Notes: a model not told the origin generated them from the letters alone. Positions 18,434 to 28,572 are shown, counted from the first letter of the stretch. The stretch is 64,000 nucleotides of DNA from Phytopseudomonas daroniae (GCF_004327285.1 NZ_QJUI01000009.1:124001-188000); one strand, 5' to 3'. Made by a program: numbers and translations.

Positions 18434-18741
18434 AGTCTTCCGGGCGATAGCGGCATTATTCAGTCCTCGGCTGGGCCGGCGGCGTCATACGCCATCATTC
18501 AGGCTAGATTCCAGCACGCAGCCGCTATAGCACATGTGGGCTATGGAACACTGGCTCAGCCACGGCTACGGTGCCGACCGAGGCTGTCCGTGACCACACC
18601 CCAGATCAGTTCGTAGGGTAGGACGACGCTTCACCCTTTACGCCACTCCACCACTGCAATGGCAGATGCTGTGTGGATAACACCAACGTCTGGCTCATCC
18701 CGCTATGCTGCTTTTCACATCTATCAACAGGGAGTTTCCAC
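18434..18741. other. Intergenic, no gene; REP-like remnant
   Basis: 308 nt without a supportable gene. The stretch CGTAGGGTAGGACGACGCTT followed by CACCCTTTACGCC (about 18612-18643) resembles a degenerate Pseudomonas repetitive extragenic palindrome. The final about 70 nt must hold the promoter of the EF-hand gene. Confidence 0.35.
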
Positions 18742-19185
18742 ATGCTATCGCTTACCCGGATGTTTTCCACCGGCCTGCTTCTCGCGTTCGTAGCCACCAA
18801 CGCGACCGCGGCGGAGATCGACGACATTTTTCGTTCGGAGGATAGCAACGGCGATGGCGCAATTTCTGTCGAGGAAGCCCGGGCTGCGGCACCGGCGACC
18901 TTCCGTACCATCGACCGTGATGGTAACGGCATCCTCACCGTAGACGATATCGCCGCGCATATGGTCGCCGAGAGTGGTTCTGACATGGTTTGGCCGGCCG
19001 AGGTGTTGGCTTCGGTGGCGCAGAAGACGCTGGAGTATTGGGATGGCAACCGCGACGGCAAAGTAACCGAGCAGGAGTACGTGGAAGCTGCGATTGCTCT
19101 GATGCTGCTAGCCGATATGGACGGTGACCGCCGGGTGACCCGTGAAGAGTTGCAGCGCTTTCGTGGTGAGTCAGTCACGCCCTGA
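18742..19185 (+). CDS. Exported EF-hand protein with four calcium-type loops
   Basis: A 147-residue secreted protein: signal peptide to about residue 24 (VATNATAA), then four EF-hand-like loops, DSNGDGAISVEE, DRDGNGILTVDD, DGNRDGKVTEQE and DMDGDRRVTREE (the last has a basic substitution). The ATG at 18742 has CAGGGA upstream. Calcium binding in the periplasm is inferred from intact loops 1-3. It is monocistronic. It carries no EGKCG motifs, unlike the EF-hand protein at 29859. Confidence 0.88.
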   Translation: MLSLTRMFSTGLLLAFVATNATAAEIDDIFRSEDSNGDGAISVEEARAAAPATFRTIDRDGNGILTVDDIAAHMVAESGSDMVWPAEVLASVAQKTLEYWDGNRDGKVTEQEYVEAAIALMLLADMDGDRRVTREELQRFRGESVTP

Positions 19186-19247
19186 ATGAGCCAGAGTCAG
19201 CGATTTGCAGAGCGGCTGAAAGGGACTGATTGAGTCTCTTCGATCAG

Positions 19248-19424
19248 CTAGAGCTGCCGGGTACCAGTCATGTAGTCGATGAGCATAGCTACCCGATCAC
19301 CCGCTCCGCACTTGGCTGCACGTGCTACGTTCTTGGCGTTATGGTCAGCCAGGTCAATGAAGATCGGCCAGGTTCGGAAGCATTCTCCTTTTCCCAGCAC
19401 AGGCAGGTTATCGGCCAAGAGCAG
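19248..19424 (-). pseudogene. Unrecognised gene fragment, 3' end only
   Basis: A 58-codon reading frame ending in TAG reads LLLADNLPVLGKGECF...RTWPIFIDLADHNAKNV...DYMTGTRQL. Codon use and composition look coding, but an in-frame stop lies directly upstream and there is no usable start before an internal Met. It is probably the tail of a deleted gene. I do not recognise the family. The rest of 19186-19484 shows nothing. Confidence 0.3.
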
Positions 19425-19484
19425 TCAGTCGTGGCAACGCTGACGGCGCACCACAGTCGCCACTTTCGCTAATCCCTTGCACTC

Positions 19485-19889
19485 TCATACGTCGTCGAAT
19501 CGAACGCGCGCTGCGCGAAAATCTTCTGCGTGTTCCAACAGCCAGATCCATAGCGGCACCATGTGCACCAGAAAGCTTCGACCCAGCGGGGTCAGCTCGT
19601 AATCGACACGTGGCGGCACCTCGCCGTGATCGCAACGCGCGATCAATCCGTCTCTTTCAAGTTGCCGCAAGCTGCGGGTCAGCATGCGCTGGGTGATACC
19701 AGGCAGGCGACGGCCGATTTCGGCGTGTCGCAGTTTTCCCGCCACCCCCAGTGTGTGGACGATCCCCAGCGACCAGCGATTGCCCGCATGGGTCAGAACC
19801 TCACGCTTGAGTCCGTCGTCCTCGTCACTGAGTGCGTCGCACGTGGCTTGTGACAAGCGGATCACCTCTTCTTCAGTCATCGTGTTCAT
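19485..19889 (-). CDS. HxlR family transcriptional regulator
   Basis: A 134-residue winged-helix regulator: NRWSLGIVHTLGVAGKLRHAEIGRRLPGITQRMLTRSLRQLERDGLI and YELTPLGRSFL are diagnostic of HxlR. It is divergent (89 nt) from an NmrA-like reductase, the usual arrangement for HxlR repressors that sense reactive electrophiles through cysteine. A single Cys (residue 17 by this start) and one near 87 are visible. It probably represses the neighbour. Confidence 0.92.
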   Translation of the reverse strand: MNTMTEEEVIRLSQATCDALSDEDDGLKREVLTHAGNRWSLGIVHTLGVAGKLRHAEIGRRLPGITQRMLTRSLRQLERDGLIARCDHGEVPPRVDYELTPLGRSFLVHMVPLWIWLLEHAEDFRAARVRFDDV

Positions 19890-19978
19890 GCGGTATCACT
19901 CGTGTGCCTTCTTCTGAATGTTCGCCAATGGTGACAGGATAAAAACGATCATCGTCGATCATTCACCGGGAGTAACCG

Positions 19979-20899
19979 ATGCACCCGCACACCCTTGCAG
20001 AAACCGACAATATTCTCGTTCTGGGCGCCGGCGAACTCGGCATGGCCGTGCTCCGCGAACTGGCAGCCCAGCCGACAGCGCAGGTAACCGTCATGCTGCG
20101 ACCATCCAGTCTCGGCACTACGTCTGAAGGCAAACGCCAGACCCTCGAAGAACTGAATACCCTGGGCATCGAGGTGGTGTCTGCGGATGCCGTAAACGAT
20201 TCCGAAGAACAGCTCGCCGCACTGTTCAGTGGCTTCGACACGCTGGTAAGTTGCCTGGGATTCGCCGCAGGTACAGGGATACAGCTCAAACTGGCCCGCG
20301 CAGTATTGCAGTCGAATGTGAAACGCTATGTGCCCTGGCAATTCGGCGTGGATTACGACGTGATCGGCCGCGGCAGCCCTCAAAACTTGTTTGACGAACA
20401 ACTGGACGTGCGTCAATTGCTGCGCGGCCAGTCACGCGTGCAATGGTTGATCATCTCCACCGGCATGTTCACCAGCTTTCTGTTCGAACCTGCGTTCGGG
20501 GTAGTCGATCTGGATCAAAACATCGTACGCGCCCTGGGTAGCTGGGACACCGCCGTGACGGTTACCACGCCAGAAGACATCGGCCGCCTGACGGCTTCCA
20601 TCCTGTTCGAGCCAGAGCTGGCTAATCGAGTCGTCTTCACTGCGGGCGACACTCTCACCTACCGGCAATTGGCGGATACTGTCGATCAATTACTCAACCG
20701 CAAGGTTGAACGCGTGGAGTGGACGGTGCCAGCGCTCAAGGCCGACCTGGCCGCCGCGCCCGATGACTCGATCCGCAAGTACCGGGCGGTGTTCGCCGAA
20801 GGCAAAGGCGTCGCTTGGGCAAAGGCGGATAGCTACAACGTCGAACGGCAGATCGAAACCACCACCATCGGCCAATGGATAGAACAGCATTTGCTCTGA
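19979..20899 (+). CDS. NmrA-like/aromatic alcohol reductase family protein
   Basis: A 306-residue NAD(P)-binding protein of the NmrA/isoflavone-reductase type. The dinucleotide motif is ILVLGAGELGMAVL; LVSCLGFAAGTGIQLKLARAVLQSNVKRYVPWQFGVDYDVIG is the substrate-side region of this family. It is probably a reductase or a redox sensor using NADPH. It is divergent from an HxlR regulator. The substrate is unknown. Confidence 0.87.
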   Translation: MHPHTLAETDNILVLGAGELGMAVLRELAAQPTAQVTVMLRPSSLGTTSEGKRQTLEELNTLGIEVVSADAVNDSEEQLAALFSGFDTLVSCLGFAAGTGIQLKLARAVLQSNVKRYVPWQFGVDYDVIGRGSPQNLFDEQLDVRQLLRGQSRVQWLIISTGMFTSFLFEPAFGVVDLDQNIVRALGSWDTAVTVTTPEDIGRLTASILFEPELANRVVFTAGDTLTYRQLADTVDQLLNRKVERVEWTVPALKADLAAAPDDSIRKYRAVFAEGKGVAWAKADSYNVERQIETTTIGQWIEQHLL

Positions 20900-21248
20900 T
20901 TACGCGGCGCCGCGCATTTCGGCTGCTTTCGGCCTGAAGCGGGCAGGAAAGTGCCATCGCTTGGGGCACTCGGTATGGCAGGAGGCGAGGGTGCCTGCGC
21001 GACACCAGCAGCGCTTTCGCGTCATGTTTGCTGCAACTGCCGACGGGCAAGGCGCCAAGTTGCTGCTCGGCACGAGTAGGGAAGATGTTGGCGGTCGACG
21101 ATCCGGGCAGCCTCCCGCGAGCCGACCATGCTGCGAATCTGCTGCGCTGGCCGGCCACTCCTCGCTCGACCTGAACGATTTGCAAACCCGCAACCTCTGA
21201 ACCGAAACGGACGCACGAAGACGTCCTGAATAACCGGAGGTTGCCCCC
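20900..21248. other. Intergenic, nothing recognised
   Basis: About 350 nt of GC-rich sequence between the NmrA-like gene and paoA. I see no gene; the last about 60 nt carry the paoA leader with GGAGG ahead of its ATG. Confidence 0.4.
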
Positions 21249-21758
21249 ATGAGCGAGACCCGCACGAACGGCTTCGAACGTCTTGAAATATCTCTGTCCC
21301 TGAACGGAGCTCCCTTGCAAGTCGAGGTCTATCCCTGGATCACCGCCCTCGACCTGCTGCGTGAGCAACTCGATCTGATCGGCACCAAGAAGGGCTGCGA
21401 TCATGGTCAGTGCGGTGCCTGCACCGTGCTGCTGGACGGTCGCCGGATCAACGCCTGTCTGACGCTGGCGGTAATGCTCGATGGTCGTGAACTGACCACC
21501 ATCGAGGGCCTGAGCGAGGGCGGCGAACTGCATCCGATGCAGCGCGCCTTCGTCAAACACGACGCCTTTCAGTGCGGCTACTGCACGCCGGGGCAGATAT
21601 GTTCCGCGCTGGGTCTCGCCAGTGAAGGTCGCATCGGCGACGCTGCCGACATTAGCGAGCGCATGAGCGGCAACCTCTGTCGCTGCGGAGCCTATACGAA
21701 CATTCTCGCCGCCATTGAAGAAGCCCTGCCGGACTGTGTAACGGAGGTTCGCCAATGA
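21249..21758 (+). CDS. paoA: Aldehyde oxidoreductase, [2Fe-2S] subunit (PaoA-like)
   Basis: A 169-residue iron-sulfur subunit of the xanthine-oxidase family. Cluster ligands are [12 protein letters not shown] plus a downstream Cys for the plant-type [2Fe-2S], and CGYCTPG with CRCG for the helical cluster. GGAGG precedes the ATG. It overlaps the FAD subunit by 4 nt. Together the three genes encode a molybdenum aldehyde dehydrogenase like E. coli PaoABC. No Tat signal is obvious in this copy ([10 protein letters not shown] start), so a cytoplasmic enzyme is likely. Confidence 0.88.
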   Translation: MSETRTNGFERLEISLSLNGAPLQVEVYPWITALDLLREQLDLIGTKKGCDHGQCGACTVLLDGRRINACLTLAVMLDGRELTTIEGLSEGGELHPMQRAFVKHDAFQCGYCTPGQICSALGLASEGRIGDAADISERMSGNLCRCGAYTNILAAIEEALPDCVTEVRQ

Positions 21759-22744
21759 CCCCGTTCGCCTATAGCAAACCGCTGCACGTCGACGAGGCTC
21801 TGGGCCTGGCCGGCCCCGGAAGCCTGTTCATCGCCGGCGGCACCAACATGGTCGACCTGATGAAGGAGAACCTGCTACGGCCCCAGCGTCTGATCGACAT
21901 CAACGCCTTGCCCCTGCGCGAGGTGGAGCCGACGGAGGAGGGTGGCCTGCGTATCGGCGCACTGGTCAGCAATGCCGACCTGGCCTGGCACCCCGAGGTC
22001 GAGCGCCGCTATCCGCTGCTGAGCCAGGCGTTGCTGTCGGGTGCGTCGCCCCAACTGCGCAATATGGCCAGCGTCGGTGGCAACCTGTTGCAGCGCACCC
22101 GCTGCCACTACTTCTACGACAGCCAGACGCCTTGCAACAAGCGCGAGCCTGGCAGCGGTTGCCCGGCGCGCACCGGTCTCAATCGCTACCACGCGCTGTT
22201 CGGCGCCAGCGAGCAGTGCGTCGCGGTGCATCCCTCGGATCTCTGTGTGGCACTCGCGGCGCTCGATGCCCAGGTACTGGTCGCCGGCACCCGGGGCCAA
22301 CGCCGTATAGCCTTCGCTGACTTTCACCGCCTGCCTGAGGACGAGCCACAACGCGATACCCAGCTCGCCAGCGACGAGCTGGTGCTGGCCGTGGAGCTGC
22401 CCGCAGCCGGCTTCGCAGCGAACAGTTCCTACCTCAAACTGCGCGACCGTGCCTCTTTCGCCTTTGCTCTGGTGTCGGTCGCCGCGGCGCTCGACTTCGA
22501 CGCCGACGGCCGTATCCGTGAGGCGCGTCTGGCGCTGGGTGGCGTGGCCCACAAACCCTGGCGGCGGGCGGACGTGGAGCGCAGCCTCGCGGGTCAGTTG
22601 CCGCTGGCGGCAAACTTCCAGGCGGCCGCCGACCTGATGCTGCAGGACGCACGACCACTGACGCACAACGCCTTCAAGGTAGAACTGGCGCGTCGCGCCA
22701 TCGTTCGTGCCCTGACTACCGCTGCCGGAGGGATAGCCCCATGA
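21755..22744 (+). CDS. paoB: Aldehyde oxidoreductase, FAD subunit (PaoB-like)
   Basis: A 329-residue FAD-binding subunit: FIAGGTNMVDLMKENLLRP and ASPQLRNMASVGGNLLQRTRC bind FAD. The insertion CHYFYDSQTPCNKREPGSGC with a later Cys (SEQCVAVHPSD) matches the extra [4Fe-4S] site seen in PaoB and 4-hydroxybenzoyl-CoA reductase-like subunits. It overlaps both neighbours by 4 nt (ATGA), so the three subunits are made in step. Confidence 0.92.
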   Translation: MTPFAYSKPLHVDEALGLAGPGSLFIAGGTNMVDLMKENLLRPQRLIDINALPLREVEPTEEGGLRIGALVSNADLAWHPEVERRYPLLSQALLSGASPQLRNMASVGGNLLQRTRCHYFYDSQTPCNKREPGSGCPARTGLNRYHALFGASEQCVAVHPSDLCVALAALDAQVLVAGTRGQRRIAFADFHRLPEDEPQRDTQLASDELVLAVELPAAGFAANSSYLKLRDRASFAFALVSVAAALDFDADGRIREARLALGGVAHKPWRRADVERSLAGQLPLAANFQAAADLMLQDARPLTHNAFKVELARRAIVRALTTAAGGIAP

Positions 22745-24933
22745 ATGCCCCGATACTTGGCCGTCCGCTCGACCGGGTCGACGGCCCCCTCAAGGTGACC
22801 GGCCAGGCCCGTTACGCAGCTGAGCACACTGCTGCCGGACTGCTGCATGGCAGCGTGATCTGCAGCCCCATTGCCCGCGGCCGCATTGTCGAGATAGATG
22901 CCTCCGCTGCGTTGGTTCTGCCTGGAGTGACACTGGTGCTTAGCCACCAGAATCGTCCACCGATGGCGGCGGACGACGAAAGCTACGAGGACGACGATGC
23001 GGCGGATGGCTCGCCCTTTCGCCCCCTGTTCAACGCGCAGGTGCACTACAGCGGGCAACCGGTAGCCCTGGTGGTGGCCGAGACCCTTGAACTCGCCCGG
23101 CACGCCGCTTCCTGCGTGAAGATTCGCTATGACGAAGAACCCCATGCCACCGATCTGCAACAGGCGCTGGGCAGCGCCCACCAAGCGCCGGCCGAGTTGC
23201 CGGAGCCCAGAGGCAATGCCGAAGAGGCCATCGCGGCCGCGGCCATTCGTCTGGAACTGGAGTACGAACTGCCCAACGAATATCACCATCCGATGGAGCC
23301 CCACGCGTCGACGGTGATCTACCAGGCCGACAGCCTGTTGATCCACGATAAGACCCAGGGGCCGCAGAACAGCCAGCAGTACCTGTGCAACGTGCTCAAG
23401 CTGGAAACCTCACGAGTCAGGATACTGTCCTCCTTCGTGGGCGGTGCATTCGGCTCCGGCCTGCGTCCGCAATACCAGCTTCCGCTGGCCGCCATGGCCG
23501 CCCTGAAGCTGCACTGCTCGGTGCGGGTTACGCTCACCCGCCAGCAGATGTTCACCTTCGGCTATCGGCCGCGCACCATCCAGCGCATGCGCCTGGGTGC
23601 GTCGAGCGACGGCAAGCTGCAGGGCTTGGTGCACGATGTCATCGGCCAAACCTCACGCTTCGAGGACTTCACCGAACATGTCGCTGAATGGTCGGGGATG
23701 CTCTATCACTGCGACAACCTGCGCTTGAGCTATCAGCTGGCGCCTCTGGACGTCTATACCCCGCTGGACATGCGTGCTCCAGGCGCCGCCACCGGCCTTT
23801 TCGCTCTCGAGTCGGCGATGGACGAGCTGGCCTGGGCCGCTGACGTCGACCCTGTGCAACTGCGCCTGCTGAACTACAGCGAAACCAACCAGAACGAGGG
23901 CAAGCCTTACTCCAGCAAGGAACTGCGTGCCTGCTATCAGCTGGGTGCCGAGGCTTTCGGCTGGAAGCGCCGCAGCGCGCAGCCACGCAGCATGCGCGAA
24001 GGCGATCAGTTGATCGGCTGGGGCATGGCCACCGGCGTTTGGGAAGCCATGCAGATGCCTGCCAGCGCTCGCGCTACGTTGAGTGCCGACGGTCGTCTGC
24101 TGGTCGCCAGTGCGACCTGCGATATCGGCCCGGGCACGGCCACCGTGATGACCCAGATCGCTGCCGACACGCTCGGCCTGGATCCCGTCCTCGTCACCTT
24201 CGAACTGGGTGATTCGAGCCTGCCGAAGGCGCCTCTGCAGGGTGGTTCCTTTACCGTTTCGTCGGTGGGCAGCGCAGTGCGCCTGGCCTGCCTGGAACTG
24301 GCGCAGCGCCTGTGCGATGCCGCGCGCCAACTACCTGATGCACCCTTCACCGACGCCAGCCAGTTGCGCTGCATCGACGGACGAATCGAGCAGGCCGATG
24401 ACAGCAGCCGCGCCATCGAACTGCGCGATCTACTGATGTGCCACGGCAGCGTCGAAGCGCAAGTCGAGGCCAAACCGGGCAAGCTGCGCGAGCAGTTCGC
24501 CAGTGCCACCCACTCAGCGGTATTCGTCGAGGTGCAGGTAGATGAGGCATTGGGTAGCGTGCGGGTCAGGCGCGTGGTCAGTGCCATCGCGGCCGGTCGG
24601 GTGGTCAATGCAAAGACCGCACGTAGCCAGATTCTCGGCGGTGTGGTCTGGGGCATTGGCATGGCCCTACATGAAGAAGCCATGATCGATCACCAACTGG
24701 GTCGCTGCATGAACCACAACCTGGCTGAGTATCACCTGCCGGTTCACGCCGACATGGGTGACATCGAGGTAATTTTCGTCGAGGAGCATGATGAGGTGGT
24801 GAATCCGCTGGGCTCCAAGGGTGTCGGCGAGATCGGTATCGTCGGCGTCGCCGCAGCAGTGGCCAACGCGGTCTATCACGCCACCGGCAAACGCATTCGT
24901 CGACTACCCATTACCCTGGACAAATTGCTTTGA
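22741..24933 (+). CDS. paoC: Aldehyde oxidoreductase, molybdopterin subunit (PaoC-like)
   Basis: A 730-residue molybdenum-binding subunit. The N-terminus PLDRVDGPLKVTGQARYAAE, FVGGAFGSGLRPQYQ, DMRAPGAATGLFALE and the C-terminal GSKGVGEIGIVG with the catalytic glutamate are characteristic of PaoC/YagR. It oxidises aldehydes to carboxylic acids at a molybdopterin-cytosine-dinucleotide centre. Its last 30 nt overlap, in antisense, the 3' end of the sensor kinase gene. Confidence 0.93.
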   Translation: MNAPILGRPLDRVDGPLKVTGQARYAAEHTAAGLLHGSVICSPIARGRIVEIDASAALVLPGVTLVLSHQNRPPMAADDESYEDDDAADGSPFRPLFNAQVHYSGQPVALVVAETLELARHAASCVKIRYDEEPHATDLQQALGSAHQAPAELPEPRGNAEEAIAAAAIRLELEYELPNEYHHPMEPHASTVIYQADSLLIHDKTQGPQNSQQYLCNVLKLETSRVRILSSFVGGAFGSGLRPQYQLPLAAMAALKLHCSVRVTLTRQQMFTFGYRPRTIQRMRLGASSDGKLQGLVHDVIGQTSRFEDFTEHVAEWSGMLYHCDNLRLSYQLAPLDVYTPLDMRAPGAATGLFALESAMDELAWAADVDPVQLRLLNYSETNQNEGKPYSSKELRACYQLGAEAFGWKRRSAQPRSMREGDQLIGWGMATGVWEAMQMPASARATLSADGRLLVASATCDIGPGTATVMTQIAADTLGLDPVLVTFELGDSSLPKAPLQGGSFTVSSVGSAVRLACLELAQRLCDAARQLPDAPFTDASQLRCIDGRIEQADDSSRAIELRDLLMCHGSVEAQVEAKPGKLREQFASATHSAVFVEVQVDEALGSVRVRRVVSAIAAGRVVNAKTARSQILGGVVWGIGMALHEEAMIDHQLGRCMNHNLAEYHLPVHADMGDIEVIFVEEHDEVVNPLGSKGVGEIGIVGVAAAVANAVYHATGKRIRRLPITLDKLL

Positions 24934-26349
24934 ACCGGCAGGCGGTCTCACTGCACCCGTCGCGGGGAAAAACAACGTGAAGCAGATCGTGCCTGGCCGG
25001 GGCTGTTTCACGCTCACCTTGCCTCCATGCAGTTGCATGATCGCCGCGACGATGGCCAGGCCCAGGCCGTTCGAGTCGGAGCGTTGATGGCGCGAAGCAT
25101 CGCCCCGATAAAATCGGTCGAACAGCTTGCCCAGCGTCGCATCGGTCAGCACCGGCCCCCGATTCTCCACATCGATTCGCCAGCCATCGTTGGCAGCTGT
25201 CGCGCGCATCAGAATCTCGCTGCCTTCGTCGGCGTAGCGAACCGCGTTCGCCACCAGGTTGCTCAATGCCCGGCGTAGCAGTAGCGGGTCAGCTTCCAGG
25301 GTGCCATTGCCGGTGGCATGCAAGGAGAGCTGCCGCTCTTCGGCCAGGCCTTCGAAATAACCGGCGATACGCTGTAACTCATCATGTAGCGACAACGGCT
25401 GACGCTCGATCACCGATTGCGCTTCGTCGGCGCGCGCGAGGAACAGAATGCTTTCGACTATGCGTGAAATGCGCTCCAACTCCTCCAGGTTAGAAGCCAG
25501 CAGCGCCTGGTATTCGTCGGCGCTACGCGACTGACGCAGGGCGACCTGGCAATGCCCCATCAACGAGCCCACGGGCGTGCGTATTTCGTGAGCCAGGTCG
25601 GCGGAAAACTGCATCAGGCGCTGATAGCCGTTGGCGAGACGATCGAGCATGGCGTTGTAGGCATCACTCAATTGTTGCAGTTCAACCGGTGTGTCTTCGC
25701 TGTCCATTCTGCTGTCGAGCCGCTCGGGCGTTATGTTTGCGGCATGCGCGGCCATTTTGCGCAATGGACGCAGGCCGCGATGCAGCAGCATGTAACCGAG
25801 CGTCGCAGTGAGTAGAAACGCCAGGGTCACCGCCAGGTAAATACGCTTGCGGAATGCCTCGAGCATGGCCATCTCCTTGACCATGATGTGCGCGGCAGTG
25901 AGGCGTACTTCGCGGCCGCCGGACGTCGTCAGCACGGTAGCGGCGCGCAATGGCACGCCCGAGTCGGTCATGCCGCTGCGCAGGTCGTTCACGCTCAAGG
26001 CCGTCCCTGGTTCGATCACTGGCAGATCCGGCAGCGTTGCGTTCAGTGGGTTGACCATGATCACCGGCTGTTGGCCCGGCTCACCGATGATGAAGATGTC
26101 TTCTTCGCTGTCGAGCATGTTCTTGAAGATCTGCGGGCTGTCGCGCAACTTCTCCAGGGCCAGCTCGTAATGCAGCAGCTTGCGAAAGTGATCCAGACGC
26201 CCCAGCACCGCATGATCGCTGTTCGTTAACACCGAGGCTTTCATCGACCCATACAAATAAAGACCGGCACCGGCCACTGTGAGCATTGCCACCAGCGAGA
26301 AAGCCAGCGTCGAGCGCAGGGTCAGGGATGGCTGGCGTCGGGGCCGCAT
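24904..26349 (-). CDS. Sensor histidine kinase (CusS/HprS-like)
   Basis: A 481-residue inner-membrane kinase: TM1 about 10-30, periplasmic domain about 31-155, TM2 about 157-178 ([18 protein letters not shown]), HAMP, the H-box [20 protein letters not shown]-box [13 protein letters not shown] and G-boxes [23 protein letters not shown]. It overlaps the response-regulator gene by about 28 nt. The layout and the RGDxSR phrase fit the heavy-metal/HprS branch. The signal is unknown; a methionine- or cysteine-oxidising stress is plausible from the adjacent operon. Confidence 0.92.
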   Translation of the reverse strand: MRPRRQPSLTLRSTLAFSLVAMLTVAGAGLYLYGSMKASVLTNSDHAVLGRLDHFRKLLHYELALEKLRDSPQIFKNMLDSEEDIFIIGEPGQQPVIMVNPLNATLPDLPVIEPGTALSVNDLRSGMTDSGVPLRAATVLTTSGGREVRLTAAHIMVKEMAMLEAFRKRIYLAVTLAFLLTATLGYMLLHRGLRPLRKMAAHAANITPERLDSRMDSEDTPVELQQLSDAYNAMLDRLANGYQRLMQFSADLAHEIRTPVGSLMGHCQVALRQSRSADEYQALLASNLEELERISRIVESILFLARADEAQSVIERQPLSLHDELQRIAGYFEGLAEERQLSLHATGNGTLEADPLLLRRALSNLVANAVRYADEGSEILMRATAANDGWRIDVENRGPVLTDATLGKLFDRFYRGDASRHQRSDSNGLGLAIVAAIMQLHGGKVSVKQPRPGTICFTLFFPATGAVRPPAGSKQFVQGNG

Positions 26350-27017
26350 GGCCTCACCTCGCACACATAGCCGATGCCGCGTACGGTATGGATCAGCTTG
26401 ACCGGGTAAGGCAGATCGATCTTGTTGCGCAGGCGTTTGACCGCCACGTCCACCACGTTGGTATCGCTGTCGAAATTCATATCCCAGACTTCCGAAGCGA
26501 TCTGCGCCCGGGACAGGACATCGCCCTCACGGCGCAGAAACAGATGCAGCAGGGCGAACTCCTTGTTGGTCAGCACGATCACGTGCTGCTGGCGAGTGAC
26601 CCGACGACGCAGCAGATCCAGCTCCAGGTCGGCGATATGGAAGTGGTCGGCTTCCCGAACCACCCCACGCCGCAGGATGGTGCGAATGCGCAACAGAAGC
26701 TCGGTAAAGGAAAACGGCTTCACCAGATAGTCGTCAGCCCCCAGCTCCAGGCCGCGAATGCGGTCATGCAATTGATCGCGGGCGGTAAGAAACAGCACGG
26801 GTACGTCTTGCCTGGCGCGCAACAGCTCGATGATCTGAAAACCATCGATGCCGGGGAGCATCACATCCAGCACGATCAGGTCATAGGACGTTTGCAGCGC
26901 CATGTGCAGGCCATCGGCACCGTGCTGCATCCAGTCGACGTTGTAGCCGGACTCACCAAGCCCCTTTTTCAGGTACTCGCCGGTCTTGGTGTCGTCCTCG
27001 ATCAGCAAAATATGCAT
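26322..27017 (-). CDS. OmpR-family response regulator (CusR/HprR-like)
   Basis: A 231-residue regulator: receiver with EDD near 7-9, phospho-acceptor in [10 protein letters not shown] (Asp51 region) and Lys in YLVKPF, then an OmpR winged helix with [13 protein letters not shown] and HTVRGIGYV. It belongs to the CusR/CopR/HprR branch. It is divergent from the DUF5666-like protein, cytochrome b and sulfite-oxidase-fold enzyme, and an inverted repeat between them is the probable binding site. Confidence 0.93.
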   Translation of the reverse strand: MHILLIEDDTKTGEYLKKGLGESGYNVDWMQHGADGLHMALQTSYDLIVLDVMLPGIDGFQIIELLRARQDVPVLFLTARDQLHDRIRGLELGADDYLVKPFSFTELLLRIRTILRRGVVREADHFHIADLELDLLRRRVTRQQHVIVLTNKEFALLHLFLRREGDVLSRAQIASEVWDMNFDSDTNVVDVAVKRLRNKIDLPYPVKLIHTVRGIGYVCEVRPCGPDASHP

Positions 27018-27136
27018 TCAGGAGCACTCGGGTCTCACCGTGATGGGTTTTGGCCTGCGGCTGGGTTCGGGTAAGTGTCGAATCACTGCAAGCCGCGTCA
27101 GGGTTGCAGTGTAACCAGCCGTGGGGGTGGTGTTGG

Positions 27137-27185
27137 TTACATTTTTGTCATTCATGGGGCGTGGTTGCGGATGACGAAAATGTAA
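27137..27185. promoter_or_regulatory. Candidate response-regulator operator (long inverted repeat)
   Basis: TTACATTTTTGTCAT (27137-27151) and ATGACGAAAATGTAA (27171-27185) are 15-nt inverted arms with one mismatch, 19 nt apart, between the regulator and the oxidoreductase operon. The half site contains TTTTTGTCAT, similar to the TTGTCATTTT halves of CusR-type boxes. Confidence 0.6.
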
Positions 27186-27257
27186 TCTGGCGGTCATCGT
27201 GGGGTTCCAGTCGGGAGCAGAGGATGGCAGCACATAAACCCGCGAGGAATCGTCACG

Positions 27258-27869
27258 ATGAAAATGAAGGCTGCTCTTTCCACCACGTTCGGCTTGCTGA
27301 TGTTCAGTGCCGCTGTCATGGCCACCGCGGCCGATATGCCAGTGGTCAAACCTCTGCGCGGCACCGTTGAAAGTGTCAGTGACAACACGCTGACCTTCAC
27401 CACCCGCACTGGCGCACACGAGACTATCGGTCTGACTGACAAGACCGGTATCGCCCAGGTGTCGAAGGCTGAGATCGATTCGATCAAACCCGACAGCTTC
27501 GTCGGCTCGGCAGCCATCCCGCAGGCTGATGGCTCGCTGAAGGCCCTGGAAGTCACCGTATTCGAGTCCAGCCTCAAGGGCAGCGGCGAAGGTCACTACG
27601 GTTGGCAGAACGCCGATGGCAGCACCGGCACCATGACCAACGGCACCGTGGGCAAGTTGTCCAATGCCAATGGCCGCACGCTGACCGTCACTTACAAAGG
27701 CGGCGAGAAGCAACTGGTCGTACCGGATGATGTGCCAATCGCTTACGTAGAACCGGGCAAAGCCGATGAGTTGGTCAAAGGCGCCAAAGTCGTCGTATTC
27801 CCAGCGGAAGATGGCAAAAACGCACGCGGTATCGCGGTCGGTAAAGATGGCTTTCAGCCGCCTATGTAA
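27258..27869 (+). CDS. Exported DUF5666-like protein
   Basis: A 203-residue periplasmic protein. Signal peptide to about residue 25 (AAVMATAAD). Repeated small beta-strand units (PLRGTVESVSDNTLTFTTRTG, and GTVGKLSNANGRTLTVTYKGGEKQLVVPDDVPIAYVEPG) match the DUF5666-type OB-like repeats of unknown function. It is the first gene of an operon with a cytochrome b561 and a molybdopterin oxidoreductase, so it may stabilise or deliver to that enzyme. The role is inferred only. Confidence 0.75.
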   Translation: MKMKAALSTTFGLLMFSAAVMATAADMPVVKPLRGTVESVSDNTLTFTTRTGAHETIGLTDKTGIAQVSKAEIDSIKPDSFVGSAAIPQADGSLKALEVTVFESSLKGSGEGHYGWQNADGSTGTMTNGTVGKLSNANGRTLTVTYKGGEKQLVVPDDVPIAYVEPGKADELVKGAKVVVFPAEDGKNARGIAVGKDGFQPPM

Positions 27870-27948
27870 TAGGCCACACCTGTTGCAGCGAGGCTCGAGG
27901 GGCCTCGCTTCAGCAGGGTTCGCCTTTCCCTGTACGGGAGGGAGAAAC

Positions 27949-28572
27949 ATGAAAAGAACACGTATCCATCCCTGGCCTGTGCGCCTCACACATTGGCTCA
28001 ACGCCATTTGCATGGTCTGTATGTTCATGAGCGGCTGGGGAATTTACAACGCCTCCCCGCTGTTCGCCTTCAGGTTCCCGGCTGAATTGACGGTCGGGGG
28101 CTGGTTGGGTGGCTCACTGGCCTGGCACTTTGCGTTCATGTGGTTATTGCTCATCAACGGCCTCATCTATGTGTCGTATGGGTTGATCAGCGGTCATTTC
28201 AAACGCGATTTCTTGCCGGTGACGGCCCGGGCGGTGAAACGTGACCTGGCCGATGCGCTGCGTTTTCGACTGGTGCATGAGAAGGGCGTTTACAACGCGG
28301 TGCAGCGCCTGATGTATGGATTGGTGCTGGCGGCAGGGGTGCTGGTCGTGGTCTCGGGGGTAGCGATCTGGAAGCCCATTCAACTGCAAGAACTGGTAGC
28401 CCTATTGGGCGGCTATGACATTGCACGTTACGTGCACTTCGTGGCGATGGCGGCCATTGGCGCCTTTGTCGTCGTGCATCTGGCGCTGGTGCTGCTGGTG
28501 CCGAAAACGCTGTTGCCCATGATCACGGGCGGCGTACGGCCGATTGAAAGCGGAAAACTCGATCATGATTGA
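27949..28572 (+). CDS. Cytochrome b561-type membrane protein
   Basis: A 207-residue membrane protein with about four helices and histidines placed for two b haems (IHPWPVRLTHWLNAICM, LAWHFAFMW, RYVHFVAM and VVHLALVLL). The GGGAGGGAG ribosome site before the ATG at 27949 decides this start. It overlaps the next gene by 8 nt. It probably passes quinol electrons to the exported molybdenum enzyme, as MsrQ does for MsrP, though it is of the b561 family and not MsrQ itself. Confidence 0.9.
   Translation: MKRTRIHPWPVRLTHWLNAICMVCMFMSGWGIYNASPLFAFRFPAELTVGGWLGGSLAWHFAFMWLLLINGLIYVSYGLISGHFKRDFLPVTARAVKRDLADALRFRLVHEKGVYNAVQRLMYGLVLAAGVLVVVSGVAIWKPIQLQELVALLGGYDIARYVHFVAMAAIGAFVVVHLALVLLVPKTLLPMITGGVRPIESGKLDHD

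Noticed and set aside
20736..21755. Minus-strand frame of 339 codons
   Set aside because: It covers paoA and the end of the NmrA-like gene in antisense; no motif and no ribosome site.
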